Part shown: positions 21,741-33,930 of the stretch, piece after piece | Layout: the number at the start of each line of letters is the position of its first letter | Numbering within the stretch: position 1 is the first letter of the stretch | NCBI GenBank assembly: GCA_025084515.1 | Contig: JAJAGP010000252.1 | Coordinates: forward strand, 290,001 to 354,000 | From: Ancistrus triradiatus | Taxonomy: Eukaryota; Chordata; Actinopteri; Siluriformes; Loricariidae | DNA: 64,000 nucleotides | Reading direction: 5' to 3' | Notes under the pieces: model-generated | What the model saw: the letters and a program-made list of their open reading frames with translations, nothing else | Told to the model about the DNA's origin: nothing | The model's database searches: none | Position numbers and translations under genes: made by a program

Positions 21741-22810
21741 CATCATGTCAATGTCACTAGGAAATCATGGAGATATCATGTGCATTCTCTTCTTTGAACA
21801 CCAGAGGGCCATATAAGTTCATACATCATATACGGCATATCTTCCTTCATACCTTTCTCATCATGGGGCAGTGGGGTCGTTATGGACCTGAGGACTTTTG
21901 GGATGTTTAAAGATATTTGTATAGAAATTTTCACACGCACATTTGATACAAAAAGTTGTGATAACAGGGTCTCATTTTCAATTTAAGATAGCACTCAGTT
22001 ATTTATATTTCTAGTTATTCAAATTATTTTAATTGTAGGAGACTAAACTTTTTGTTTAAAAACTTATACAAGAAATGTGCATCATTTTGCATTGCTTACA
22101 AAAAAAAGTCTTTTATTGAACATAAAATCAATAACTGTGAGAAAATCTAATCATGAACTCGGTGTCATGAATAGAAGCGAATCGTGGGCAGAGTGTATTG
22201 TTGCACCCCCAATACCTATAGGACGGCTTAATATGTCTTACCCTGAAAGCTAGTCAGTGTGTTTTTTATATATGTATTATATTTTCTTGACTAGTTCAAT
22301 ATTTCTCTATACAATAAAAGCTGAAGTTAAAGCTAATAAAATCTTTAAACACCTCAGGTGTTCCTGTATGCCCTGCTACATTAAATAAAGTTTTGAATTC
22401 TCGTCACTGAGGAGGAGATGTACTGGAAGCTCTTGCACATTTTTATGTAAGCACATCACAAGTTTTTTTGTTTTTATTTTTTCTTAAAGAAAATAAATGC
22501 AGAACTCTGGAGGAAAAACATTTCAGCTCTTCCTGCAGAGGGGAAACGCCAGTTCTGGGTATTGACTTGTTTATCTCTTAATGTCCCATTTAAAATATGC
22601 TCTTGGGCTGTGTTTGGATTTGCAGCCAAGCCTGTTTATTTATTTATCAATTTATTATTTCCATATTTGCTCCTTTTTTTTTTTTTACGCCTGACCACAC
22701 CGACAGTTCCCGGGGTCTGATGTGGTTTCTGATCGGGGCTCAGTCTGGGCACGCCTGATTTTTAGCGTGGAATGAAAGATGGATTTAGATAAATGTTTAC
22801 AGAGATGAGT
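21741..22810. other. Unassigned intronic sequence
   Basis: No recognised element apart from short T-rich runs (22677-22687). Confidence 0.3.
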
Positions 22811-22816
22811 GCGGAA

Positions 22817-23365
22817 TAAGATAAGATAAGATAAGATAAGATGCCTTTATTGTCATTGCACTACGTACAACGAAATTTAGTAGCAATCCTGCGATGCTTA
22901 TACATACAATAATTAACACTAGAAGTACAAACATTATAAACAAATATACATAAATACTGTTGAATATCAGCAGAATGTTATGAAAAAAAGAAAAAAAAAA
23001 AGAAAAAAAAAAGAAAAAAAAGAAAAAAGAAAACAAAAACAGCAGTGAGGTAGTTGTCGGGTATTGCACATGCCCTGAGTGGCTTTATACATTATAATGA
23101 TATTCCAATAGGTGAAAACACAGTAGTGCAGTCATTATAATATGAATATCAGTAGGGTCAGAGTAATGCTGTTCAATGTTACTTTCCAGTGTTTTTATAA
23201 CAGTTGGTTGTTAGTGTATTGTTGGTAGTGTTCAGTTCCCGTATGGCTCTGGGGTAAAAACTGTTTTTGAGTCTATTTGTCCGGGCTGTGATAGACCTGA
23301 ATAGGAATAAACAATGGATGTGTTTAATGTTTAGATTTATTTGTTTTATTGGTAATGGCATCTAA
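22817..23365 (-). mobile_element. 3' end of a non-LTR retrotransposon (LINE-like), reversed
   Basis: It opens on the + strand with (AGATA/GATAA)n at about 22817-22842. This is followed by GATGCCTTTATTGTCATTGC and ACAACGAAATTTAG, a familiar fish LINE 3' UTR and tail in reverse. It continues with GTTCAGTTCCCGTATGGCTC, TGGGGTAAAAACTG and TTTGAGTCTATTTGTCCGGG. An A/G-rich run (22984-23035) lies within. Only the 3' non-coding part is left, and the clade is not assigned. Confidence 0.65.
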
Positions 23366-23925
23366 TCATGATGCAGGGCATCCAAAAGTAATTGGACACA
23401 TCAAATGAATGAATACATGAATGAATGATTGACCATCTGTGGAGGGATAATCCCAACTCTGCCCTGCGATGAACTGGAATTGAGAACTGGAAGAGGATTC
23501 AAACCGGTGAAAGGTCCTGAGGCTATGGAAACAGCAGTCCCTGAAGTCCTGGGCTTGAACGCGCAGGCTGGATGGTGCCCTGAACAGGATGTCCAGATTG
23601 TACCTTGGGGTTGGGGTACAGACCCTCCTCTGTGACCCTGACTAGGATATGAGGGAGTAGGAACCCTCATATCAGGAGACTTGAAACCTCGAACCCTTGC
23701 TGTGCCACCCGAGTGCCAAACTGTAGTTATAAAACTTTTAAAGAGGCATTTATTTTGCTATAAATAAGGATATATGAAATTGATATATCTATCTATACCA
23801 TATAATGATGCATAAGTTACATCATATAGCGCCCTCTGTGGGCCATTTGGGGAACTGCCAAACCGAGTCATGTCATTTTACATTCCAGGCTTGCCGCTGA
23901 TTACTTAGCTGCTCTATAATAATTA
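23366..23925. other. Probable repeat-derived sequence, family uncertain
   Basis: Begins with a short TGAATGAATGA run and contains CTGCCCTGCGATGAACTGG, a phrase typical of the abundant fish repeat seen at 21110. The rest is not recognised. Confidence 0.3.
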
Positions 23926-24420
23926 TTTAAACCGTCTAATTGTTCGGTGCTAAAGCCGTTAAGGATAGAGCATCGATCTGGCGTTCGAGTGGCGGCGGCG
24001 CCCTCCGATGGCACGGGCCGGCTCATCCGAACCCAAAGCACAGAGTAATCTTATTAAACGTGCCTGTTGTCATTGTGCAGCTGGATGGGAAGCTCGGAGT
24101 AGGGACGTGGGCAGGAAGTGCAGATGATGAGTGCTGGTGGGAGCGAGACCTATTTCTGGATGTTTAAGAACAACAACAGCTGCTGCTCACTCTCTCACTC
24201 TACGGCTCCAAAACGTCAACAAACTAGCAGTAAACACGCAGCGCAGCGGCCGCTCGGTCCACCTGTTTTTTAGGTGAAGTACGAATAATAATGCTTCAGT
24301 GGAAAATAAGTTCCCAGGTAAAGTAACGCTGTTAAACAAGGTACAAGGTAACGCTGTTAAAATGCAAGCGAGCAATAGCAAATAACAAGAATAACCAGAG
24401 CGGTCAGTTTTGAGGTGCCT
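23926..24420. promoter_or_regulatory. Candidate non-coding element, CpG-containing
   Basis: A short GC-rich patch around 23985-24030 (GGCGGCGGCGCC) is followed by AGAGTAATCTTATTAAACG and GTCATTGTGCAGCTGG. Non-repetitive. Weak support from composition only. Confidence 0.2.
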
Positions 24421-25760
24421 GCTCCTTTAAATTTAATAGGCCACTGCTGACCCCAGAACTGTCAGTGATTCAACGCAAATGGTACGCGAATAAAATCAGC
24501 TGACAGAAACTCAGCAGACATTTTACACCCTCATCTGTCTTACGTTCATAACAAACTAACAGCGTTACCCTTATTGTGGATCCTGTAGCATGTAACGCCA
24601 AGAACTTTCTAGAAATCCATTAACTCATCTAGTGCTTAACGTTCAAAAAACACGCATGTTACTAATCTTTTTACTAATATTTCCATTGTCTGCAGTTTTC
24701 TTCACGGACATTTAGGAGTTCATCTTTCTTTTCTGAAAAGTAATCCAGGTTCAACATCACTACAGTCGAGCTGTCTGCCCTAAAATGGCGAGTGGACGGA
24801 TATCACGCGCCATACGTATGTTAGCCTGTGTTCGATGACACATTTACACAGTAAATTATGAGTTATTTGTCTCTTAGTAACGAGTCTCCTCCCCAGAACT
24901 TTATATATTGATAGAAAATAAAGATAAATAAAATGTGTGGTGGTGTCTCTGTAAGTCGCAGAGTGAAACCTTCTAGAGATTGGATTCGGGGAGCTTGTCG
25001 TCGTTAGCGTCACTCAGCCGTTGTGAAAGGGAAATAAAAATTCTGGGCGTGAATTGATGGGCGAGCTGTGTGAGGGAGACGCCTCGGCACTGCCGCTGAC
25101 CTTTATCACGCAAATTATTTCTGTTTAATGATCCTGCGAGGACGAGTCGAGAAAAATAACCCAGACAGACACACACACTCAGATCCTTCTCCATCAGGTG
25201 TTTCTCCTCCCCGTCGGTATTTTCCGGTTCTGAGAGCCTTATCTTCAGATCATCTGCAATGCAGCGACTCGCTCTCAGGACTGGAATCGGATCTTCGGAC
25301 GGATCATGTAGCAGCGACTCGCTAATGCCTCGTTCTGTCGCCGTTTCATTTCAATTCAACGTTTCTGATTCTTTTATTTCCTCTGTCTTCCCATTGAAGG
25401 GATGCATGAAAAATTCAGGACGCTATAATACGAGATCCAGATGAATCATGAATCCTTAATGGATATCAGGCCCAAACAGGCCAGCTGCTCACACACACAC
25501 ACACCGATACAGATGGATTTCATTCTACCAGGCCTGCTCTACAGCTGCGGTGTTGTTCTTTTTGTGGTTCTGATCGAACACCTCCATGTGTTAGGCAGAG
25601 AAAATGGAAAAAAAAGAGCAAAGTGCGAAAAGCTTTGTGCAGAACTACAATACCCAGGAGGCTTTGCTCAATTCATCAGTCTGTTAAGGCTGTGAAATGA
25701 CCATGCACCAGTTCCTATGTCCATCCCTCTCTCTTTCGATCTCTCTTTTTTAATCTGCCT
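24421..25760. other. Unassigned intronic sequence
   Basis: No recognised gene or transposon. A (CA) run lies at about 25489-25503. Confidence 0.3.
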
Positions 25761-25766
25761 ATTATA

Positions 25767-27119
25767 CCGTGCAAAAGTTTTAGGCCACCAATAGATCTGT
25801 TCTTTTAGTGATGGCACAGCCATATATAACATATTCTTGCCAATTGGACCCTCCTCACTCCATAATAGCGTTATCACGATGGGACTGAGAATTTCAATCG
25901 CAATACGATACTTTGAAAAACATTGAAAATACTGTGCTTATTTCACTTTTCTTTTTTTAGATCAAGATCCAAATGTACTCTAATACTATTTACTATCTGT
26001 ATTTCATTTTTATTTGCTGATTTTCTTTTATTGTTCTCAATGATGGTCAAATAAAAAAAATTAAATACGTGTTATTTACACATTCCTTTTAGTATTTCAA
26101 AGTGAATGAGCCGAGTTCTGACCTGAAGCAAAATTTTAAAAGAAAAGCTAAATTAATGAGGACAGAAAAAGACGTTTCCACAACATAAGAACCTTCTGCA
26201 TGTTTTAGATTCATTAGATTAGGGAGGTTTCCCCATGTATTAACCAAGCAAAATAATCCCAATCCATGCATGACTTTTATGACAGTAACTTATTTTCTCA
26301 TCATGTTAGCTATAGCTTAATTCTGATATACAGACCTATCGAGACTCAAAGATCCGGGAGTTAAAACAAGAGGTTTTTGTACTCCACATAGTTAAAAATA
26401 ACTTTCAATAAAAGCACATTAAAATCGGGTGAGAAATGTAGATTATTGTGCTTTTGAGCAGAAAACTTGACTTGTATTTATGCTTAATTGTATTTGTTTA
26501 CAGTCTGTTCTTGCCTGGACTAATATGGCGGACATGTTTACCTAATGCAGCAACAGTCCTGATCCACTTCGAAAGTATTTATGCACCGCACTCCTGCTGC
26601 TTTCTTTACTCATTAATATGGGCTACAAACACTCTGATTTAGCTTCACCTGAAATTTCAGCACAACAATTCGTTCTGTGCGCTACGGAAGCCTGGGTGGA
26701 AGCGCTTTTTTTTTTACGGAAGCGCTATTTGATATGAATAGAATCGATACTGTGGGAAACAAGGGTTGTATCATTTCAGAATGTTCACTAATGATATTTA
26801 TCTATATTTCTGACAAAACTACTCCATAATCCTCTTTCCCACTGATCTTCATTCCAGTTTTTGTTGAGTTTAGATTTTTAATATTTTAGCCTTTTCACCT
26901 TGTTCCCCTTCCGAAAAGGTATTTTCTTGGCTGCTACCCTTCCAATAAAGACCATTCCTGAAGCTTCTTCAGACTGCAGAAGGATCAACTGCTTGCAAAT
27001 TTTCTTTATTTTATGGTTGAATTCTAATAAAGAGGCTGATAAATAATTGTACATGAGCCTTATACCATTATTAAAATAAAGTATATCTAATCTAAAGGTG
27101 GCCTAAGACTTTTGCACAG
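25767..27119 (-). mobile_element. Tc1-like DNA transposon D (1.35 kb) with both ends
   Basis: The ends CCGTGCAAAAGTTTTAGGCC (25767) and GGCCTAAGACTTTTGCACAG (to 27119) form a terminal inverted repeat and are flanked by TA dinucleotides (25765-25766 and 27120-27121). On the - strand around 26990-26760 a transposase remnant is visible (GRVAAKKIPFRKGNKVKRL, then NWNEDQWERGLW). Much of the rest of the interior (about 25870-26700) is not recognisable as transposase. It includes a hAT-like GATA/CGATAC patch near 25870-25910, so it is probably heavily rearranged. Confidence 0.75.
26755..27010 (-). pseudogene. Tc1-like transposase fragment (element D)
   Basis: Read on the - strand, about 80 codons match the middle of Tc1 transposases: the end of the second DNA-binding region (AAKKIPFRKGNKVKRL) and the approach to the first catalytic Asp (NWNEDQWERGLWS). 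The frame contains stops and the first catalytic Asp is not present at the expected place. It is a dead remnant. Confidence 0.7.
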
Positions 27120-27121
27120 TA

Positions 27122-27961
27122 CTTTTTCTATTACCGCTCTGTCTAACTATTGATCGATCGATCGCTTTCTTTTTTAGTATTTTTTTTTAAGTTTTAGTTT
27201 ATTTGCACAATTTAAAATACTCATAAGATACAAAGAAAGTAATAAAACAAAAAAATAATAAGTAAAAATAATTGACATTGCAGAGAGAGACAAAACCCAA
27301 ATGGGCTCATACAAAGCCTCTACCAAAATAAGTCAAACATTTCTCAATATTATATAGACACAAAAACATCATCCAAAACATAATTCAAATCATGATTTAT
27401 TACTTTATAAATGTATAAATGTGGTGTGTATCTGCGGTTCGATGGCAGCATGAATTAAAGAAAGCAAAAACTCACAAGTTTGTCGCCGTTAGCTCTCAAG
27501 AGCACAAATCGGAATTTCACTAGCAGAATCTCATAGAAAGAAATCGTTAATATAAAAACAAAGCTTTAGTGATTCGTATTTGATATTATTTACTTAGTGC
27601 AATTCCGCACCTAATCTGTGGAACAGGAGGGAGGAGAAAGTTCAGGGAATGAAGTCTGGAGATGATTTGGATCGTAACGCAGTCCTAAGAGGATCTGTAT
27701 AACGAATTTCTTTAATAAGGACTTCTGAGGCACTCGTGTAATAATAGTACACCAAGTGGATCTCACCAGTTCTTGCTCATTTGCAGAGTGTGATAATATA
27801 ATATAATATAATATAATATTGTGTTAATGTCTTTGTGTCTGTGCTGTATGACCTCATTGGGAATTCCCAGGTACAATAAAGGTAGAAATTACATCATTAA
27901 AATTGATCAGAAGAAAATCTATATCCCGTTTTATTGTTATAATAATGGGCTTTCTTTGTCA

Positions 27962-28010
<49 letters not shown>

Positions 28011-29240
28011 AGACGAACACAACACAAACACAACATGCCACATTTCTTCCATCCTTCTGCACGAGCGTTTGTGAGATTGATGATGGTGTGACGTTCTGGC
28101 TCATGGTTCCAATTCACCCAGAGGGTATTCAGTGAGATTAGGGTTCTTCCACATGGATCCAAACCTAAACGGTCTTTAGGTGTTCAGACTTTGGGACTTT
28201 AGATGCTTCACAAAGTTACAGCTAGAGTTCTCCAGAAACTAAGCACGCAGTCCAAACCTTTAAGAAGGCAAACGGTGCTTTATTCCTTCACCAAAACATA
28301 GAGTTGGAACAACACATTCAGACAGGTTCTCAAAGAGTTGCTTCTTGTTGTTTTCGTCTTTAATATCCACTACAGTTTCTCTCTCTTTGTGTTTATGCAT
28401 GGAAAAGTGAACAGGTGTCTTTGAAGCAGCTCAGCATTATTACCTTCTATATGCAGTTTCCTCCAGAAAGACATCCCATCCATAAAATTCAATTTCCGTA
28501 TGTTATTGAATGTTTGGCCACTTCCTGACGTCCATCTTTCCTCTCTTTTTATCATAACGTATGTCTCACTAAGGTTTTTCCATAGTATTTTCACTTCATC
28601 AACTAAAAACGAGATTCAACGAGTTTCTAAAACAATTATAGGTCAACACAGGTAGAGTTTTCATTTTAGCACCACACTGTAACTAACAGGTTTGTTGTTT
28701 GCTTATAAAAATAGATCAGAGATTGACAACTCTAGCCTATTGGTGTATTTTCAGCCAAGCATCTCAAATATGCAAAGTTCAAGTTCTTTATTATTATTTT
28801 TAGTTTCACAAATAAAACAAGAAGTTTTCTTCTTTCTATAGAATCTATCCCAGACAATGACATTACACAGGTATCAGCGTCCTCTAGCAGATCAGCCCCG
28901 CAATTCTAATAAATACACACACTGTACTCTGAAAATCTTCAGTGGTAAAAGCTGATCTGCCATCTTTCCAAATCATCTTTTTCAAATACCTTCTTGTTTT
29001 GCTGCTATGACATCCTCACAAGCGAACGTCATTGGTAACACGATAAACACGATAAACACAGCGCAGATCTGCCCTGAGAAACAGCTATTGTGAATCTGAA
29101 TCACTGAATCACTGTGTAGTGAATCATGAGTCGTGAAATGAATTGTGTGGCTTGACTCATACAAGTTCAAGCAAGTGTGCCAAGTACCGAACAAATGACG
29201 TGAACCGAGTTCTGAGGTGGTCAAGAACTGAGATACCACT
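27122..29240. other. Intronic sequence with minor simple repeats
   Basis: Contains an ATAAT pentamer run (27790-27815) and a (CA)22 run (27964-28007). A patch at 29130-29240 (GTACCGAACAAATGACGTGA, CCGAGTTCTGAGGTGGTC) looks like an old dispersed repeat but I do not assign it. No gene recognised. Confidence 0.4.
27964..28007. repeat. (CA)22 microsatellite
   Basis: Uninterrupted CA dinucleotides for 44 bases. Confidence 0.97.
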
Positions 29241-29243
29241 GTA

Positions 29244-29720
29244 GTGTGCAAAAGTCTTAGGTCACCATTAAATTAGACATACAGTTGTTTAAGCAGTGGT
29301 ATAATGACCATATATAGTTATTTCTCAGTCTCTTTATTAGACTGCAAGCAGAAAATACAGGAAATTTGTATTCAGTATTAAGAAAAAATTTGGAAAAAAC
29401 AGCCTTTTGGCTTCAGTGTTATTTTCAAGATTTGATATTGTGAGAGGATCTCTGACTTTAGTCTTTTAAAAATCTTTTCAGAGTCTTTTCAAAGACTTCT
29501 AGTCTATAATCACCTTCAGAGGATTTTTTTCTCAGGATTAATTGGTGTAAAGTCCAAGCCAGCTGTAGGCTTTTCAGGTTGATTAAGTGTTAACATGATT
29601 AGTTACTGACGGCTGAATCAACCAATCGGATTTTGATTCCTATTAGTTTAGAGGAAGGCCTTCAGGAGTCGTGGATACTCTCAGTAACACGAGTTTAATG
29701 CTGTTCTTCTCAAACTTAAA
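29244..29720 (+). mobile_element. Left end of a Tc1-like element related to D
   Basis: GTGTGCAAAAGTCTTAGGTCACC follows a TA (29242-29243) and matches the terminal repeat of element D at 25767. Downstream sequence to about 29720 is AT-rich, with no clear transposase and no matching right end. The extent is approximate. Confidence 0.5.
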
Positions 29721-29984
29721 TCAAAAGCCAGACGTTATGCTGCTACTGATCAATTTCAAAACGAAAGCTCAAAGGCTGGAGCATGTTTTTAAGTAAGCAG
29801 ATCATTCTGGTGAAAGCTGCATTCTTTAAGGGTTTGGCTTCATTCCTAATGCACAGTGAGCATGCTGATGCTGTTTGTTTGTTTGTTCTGAGATCTTTAT
29901 TTAAAAGTAATTGACGATTGATTTGTTTGGATCATTTTTGATTTCTTAAGTGAAAGCAGTCCATTTCCGGTTCTGATTCCATGC

Positions 29985-30130
29985 TTGATGAGGCTTTTCT
30001 GTTCCTGGCACTGGGCGGTGCAGTCATGCAGAAGTTCATGCTGCCACCTCACAGCTCCACAGACCCTGCATGCCTGCTGTGTGGAGTTTGCATGTTCTCC
30101 ACATGTCTGTGCAGGGCTCTTACATACATT
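29985..30130 (-). repeat. Fragment of the common teleost dispersed repeat
   Basis: TGTGGAGTTTGCATGTTCTCC (30079) is the reverse complement of the GAGAACATGCAAATTCCACA end of the repeat at 21110. Confidence 0.55.
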
Positions 30131-30548
30131 AGGTCAGGTGGCATCTATTCATTTATTATGAAATTTAACGAGCTCCGGGAGTGTCCTTATGTTATCCTTA
30201 CCAAAATTTTCGGGATGCTACGGAATTTTAAACAAACATCCCCTTCTCAACACATTCCAAAAAACAAAAAAATGACCTTCTCAGACCTGCCGATGTCAAA
30301 CGGAGTAAGAGAACAAAATCTGTTTCACAAAAACTTTATTTACATATTGAATCATTTCATTATTGCATTATAAAGCGGAAATACTATATAAAACTCTTCT
30401 TGGAGAACCTACCAATCCAGAAACTGTGAAATCATGATAAATGGATAAAGTCAGAGAAGACTGAAGGTGTGGCGAAAGCACCATGAGCTACGATAACTTG
30501 ATTCTTAAGATTTCTTGTTAGTAGTTATGCTATTTTATGAACCTCATA

Positions 30549-31894
30549 CAGTGGTGCTTGAAAGTTTGTGAACGCTTTAGAATTTTATATATTTCTGCAT
30601 AAATATGTAAAACATCATCATAGGATTTAAGTCCTAAAAGTAGATGAAGAGGTCTTCACAACACAAGGAGATTTCTAAGGACCTCAGAGAAAGAGTTGTT
30701 GATGCCCATTAGGCTGGAAAAGGTTACAAAACCATCTCTTAAGAGTTTGAACTCCACAAATCCACAGTCAGACAGATTGTGTACAAATGGAGGATATTCA
30801 AGACCATTGTTACCCTCCCCAGGAGTGGTCGTCCAACAAAGATCACTCCAAGAGCAAGGCGTGTAATAGTTGGTGAGGTCACAAAGGACCCCAGGGTAAC
30901 TTCTAAGCAACTGAAGGCCTCTCTCACATTGGCTAATGTTAATGTTCATGAGTCCACCATCAGAAGAACACTGAACAACAATGGTGAGCATGGCAGGGTT
31001 GCAAGGAGTAAACCACTGCTCTCCAAAAAGAACATTGCTGCTGGTCTGCTTTGCTAAAGTTTGCTAAAAATCACGTGGACAAGCCAGAAGGCTATTGGAA
31101 GAATGTTTTTTGGATGGATGAGACCAAAATAGAACTTTTTGGTTTAAAAAGAAAAGCGTTATGTTTGGAGAGAAAAAGGAAAACACTGCATTCCCAGCAT
31201 AAGAACCTTATCCCATCTGTGAAACATGGTTGGTGGTAGTATCATGGTTTGGGCCTGTTTTTGCTGCATCTGGGCAGGACGGCTTGCCATCATTGATGAA
31301 ACAATGAATTCTGAATGATATCAGAGAATTCTAAAGGAAAATGTCAGGACATCTGTCCATGAACTGAATCTCAAGAGAAGGTGGGGTCATGCAGCAAGAC
31401 AGCGACCCCAAGCACACACAAGCCGTTCTACCAAAGAATGGTTAAAGAAGAATAAAGTTAATGTTTTGGAATGACCAAGTCAAAGTCCTGACCTTAATCC
31501 AATGGAAATGTTGTGGAAGGACCTGAAGCGAGCAGCTAATGTGAGGAAACCCACCAACATCCCAGAGCTGAAGCTGTTCTGTACGGAGGAATGGGCTACA
31601 ATTCCTCCAAGCCGGTGTGCAGGACTGATCAACAGTTACAGGAAACGTTTAGCTGCAGTTATTGCTGCACAGGGGGGTCACAGCAGATACTGAAAGCAAA
31701 GGCTCGCATACTTTTGCCTCTCACTAATATGTAATATTGGATCATTTTCCTCAATAAATAAATGACCAAGTATAATATTTTTGTCTCATTTGTTTAACTG
31801 GGTTCTCTTTATCTACTTTTAGGTCACATTTACGTCATATTTATGCAGAAATATAGAGAATTCTAAAGGGTTCACAAACTTTCAAGCAACACTG
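30549..31894 (+). mobile_element. Tc1-like DNA transposon C (1346 bp) with intact ends and an internal deletion
   Basis: The ends CAGTGGTGCTTGAAAGTTTG (30549) and CAAACTTTCAAGCAACACTG (to 31894) are inverted repeats with TA on both sides (30547-30548 and 31895-31896). The right subterminal region (31740-31860) holds sequence that should also exist in the left arm. There it is missing between about 30650 and 30655, so roughly 250 bp were deleted. The deletion removes the inner left repeat, the 5' leader and the transposase start. The remaining body is close to the family consensus I recall, suggesting a fairly young copy. Confidence 0.92.
30665..31693 (+). pseudogene. Tc1-like transposase pseudogene (element C), 5'-deleted
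   Basis: The start codon and first few codons are lost in the left-arm deletion. The frame begins at EISKDLRERVVDAH, then has an in-frame TAG (after DAH) and TAA (after KTIS) in the first helix-turn-helix. The second DNA-binding region is open (RSGRPTKITPRARR). A frameshift lies near 31050. WMDETKIELF carries the first Asp at 31117, QQDSDPKH the second at 31398, and PMEMLW the Glu at 31505. The 107-base spacing between the last two, instead of 105, reveals a 2-base insertion in the CACACA stretch at about 31411-31418. The stop is TGA at 31691-31693. Several independent lesions make it inactive. Confidence 0.9.
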
Positions 31895-31896
31895 TA

Positions 31897-33430
31897 GTTA
31901 AGCAGCATCGTAAACGCTACTTCATTCACCATTCACACTTTGACTTGCATGTTCATAGAATCGATTGCATAGGATTCAGTCAAAAGAAGAGCCGATTCAG
32001 TCATTAGATTCCCTAAGAACTAGGAGTGGACCTTAAAATACTGAGTCGATTCTTCACACAGAAACTGAATCTCCTCACATTCGGGGCATATGGTGAAGTT
32101 ACGTTAGTAGCGACCACTCTATAAACCTCCAGTTATTTAACGTGAACATTTTAGACCTCCCTGAATGAATGACTGAATCATTTAAAGCAATAAGCACTCA
32201 AAACCGACTGTTCTGAAAAGTGCTGTTTAGACAGAATGAGAAGGTGCTGTGGTGTTTGGCCCTTGTGGTGGCAATTGTAGGGCAAAACCTGATTTAGTAC
32301 TCATAGTTGCTCTGCAGTCCAATAGCATCACACCATTCTGGCTGAGCATTACAGTAACAGGGTGAGCTTGGGCTTTAGTTTGAATGCTCTGACACATTAT
32401 CCTGTAGCAATAAAATGGTGAAAGCTACAAATTTTCTCATCAGGCAAGAAGCCAGGTTTACAGCGACAACTTTATAAAGACTTTTTAACCCTTTTTAATG
32501 TTCATAACGCATTCAACTCCCAAACTCCCCAAAATAACTGGATACACTTTATTTGTATTAATCAGACACTAGAGGTTTATCCATGTCCCTGTCACAGTGA
32601 ATATTATTTCTGACCTGAACATAAGAGATAAAAAGAAACTATATAATATTTCTAAAATTTGCATAAGTATTTTCAATTAATTAGTGAAGTGGAGTTTAGA
32701 AGAAGAAAATCCCTGAAGCTGCAGTTTTGGAGTAAAATGCAGGGAGAGTGTTTCAGAGAGTGCTCATAGCTATAGTTTAGGTTAAATATCAAGATTTACT
32801 GCATTACTGAATATTACCGTGTCTAATTATGAGAGGTTTATATTAATAAAGCATTCATTTATAGAATCCAAAGTATTTTGTATATTTTGGTTCCTTTTGT
32901 CTGAAAGTGTTTTCACTAGAGATGATGTTGGAATTTTGGGAGATGATTCATGTCGTTAAACCATGATATAGCTTCAGTGTCATGGATCTGTGCCACTTAC
33001 AATCAATGCTTCAAAAAGTTAGAAAGGACTTTTTAAAGATTTTTGCTGTAAACAGATTGAGTAACATGGACTTTTATACATCTTGAGTAAAATATACAAA
33101 CGTCAACCTTTATTTGAGTATTTTTAATCATATTAGTAGTACTTCCGTGCTCCTGTACTTCTGCTGTGAGGCATTATGGGACTTGTAGTCCTTTCCTTTA
33201 TAAGATACATTAAGTATGCTGATTGCACCCTCTTTTCCTCATTCCTCATTCTCAGTTATTTTGGTTTAATAATAAGTTATAAGGTTAATATGTAAGCGCT
33301 CGCTGGTTTATTTAATGCATGCAAAACGTCATACTTCATTCAGTTAAGAAGTGCAAAAGTGAATATTTAACATACACACTTCAGTCTGATATAAGCTTAA
33401 CCACGACACGCACGCACACACACACACTCG
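31897..33430. other. Unassigned intronic sequence
   Basis: About 1.5 kb with no recognised gene, transposon or simple repeat. Confidence 0.3.
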
Positions 33431-33439
33431 AAAATGTTT

Positions 33440-33930
33440 TAGTGGCTCGTCCTTAATAGCTTCGTTGCTGTCGCTGCCGTATTAGCAGACAGCGGTGTCT
33501 GAACAACCCGAAACTAATAAAGAGGCTGCGTGAGCAGGACTGCAGTAATTACCCAGTCTGGGATATCAGTGTGGTATTTATGAATACGCCACGCATTAAC
33601 GCCGGGCTAGGCCTGAGTGGCGATTAGCATTCGAGCCACGCGCACACTTCGCGACCCGCTTGGGCTGATAATCAAACCTGACATTAGCATTTTATTCCCA
33701 TCTTTAGCCAAAGGGGGCGAGGATGGAGGGAAAGAGCCGTGACATTGATAATCATGGCACCTCCTTGTATGTGTATGTGTATGGGGGGAGTATAATATAG
33801 CACGCAGCCACGGCGGCTATGAAAACATCAGGGCGACGAACGGAGAGAAATATGGCGCTGCGAGATTGCATCGATCCAATGGTGCAATCAGCGAACCAGC
33901 TCGTCCCTTTAGAATAAGTGCATTGGGCAA
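33440..33930. promoter_or_regulatory. Candidate conserved non-coding element (strongest of the window by sequence style)
   Basis: A repeat-free, CpG-containing block with many homeodomain-type words: GCAGTAATTACCC (TAATTA 33546-33551), ATTTATGAATACGCC, GCATTAACGCCG, GGCGATTAGCATTCG, GCTGATAATCAAACC, CTGACATTAGCATTTTATTC and ACATTGATAATCATGG. The density of TAAT/ATTA and GATAATC words is far above that of the flanks. No open frame of note. Conservation must be tested. Confidence 0.35.
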
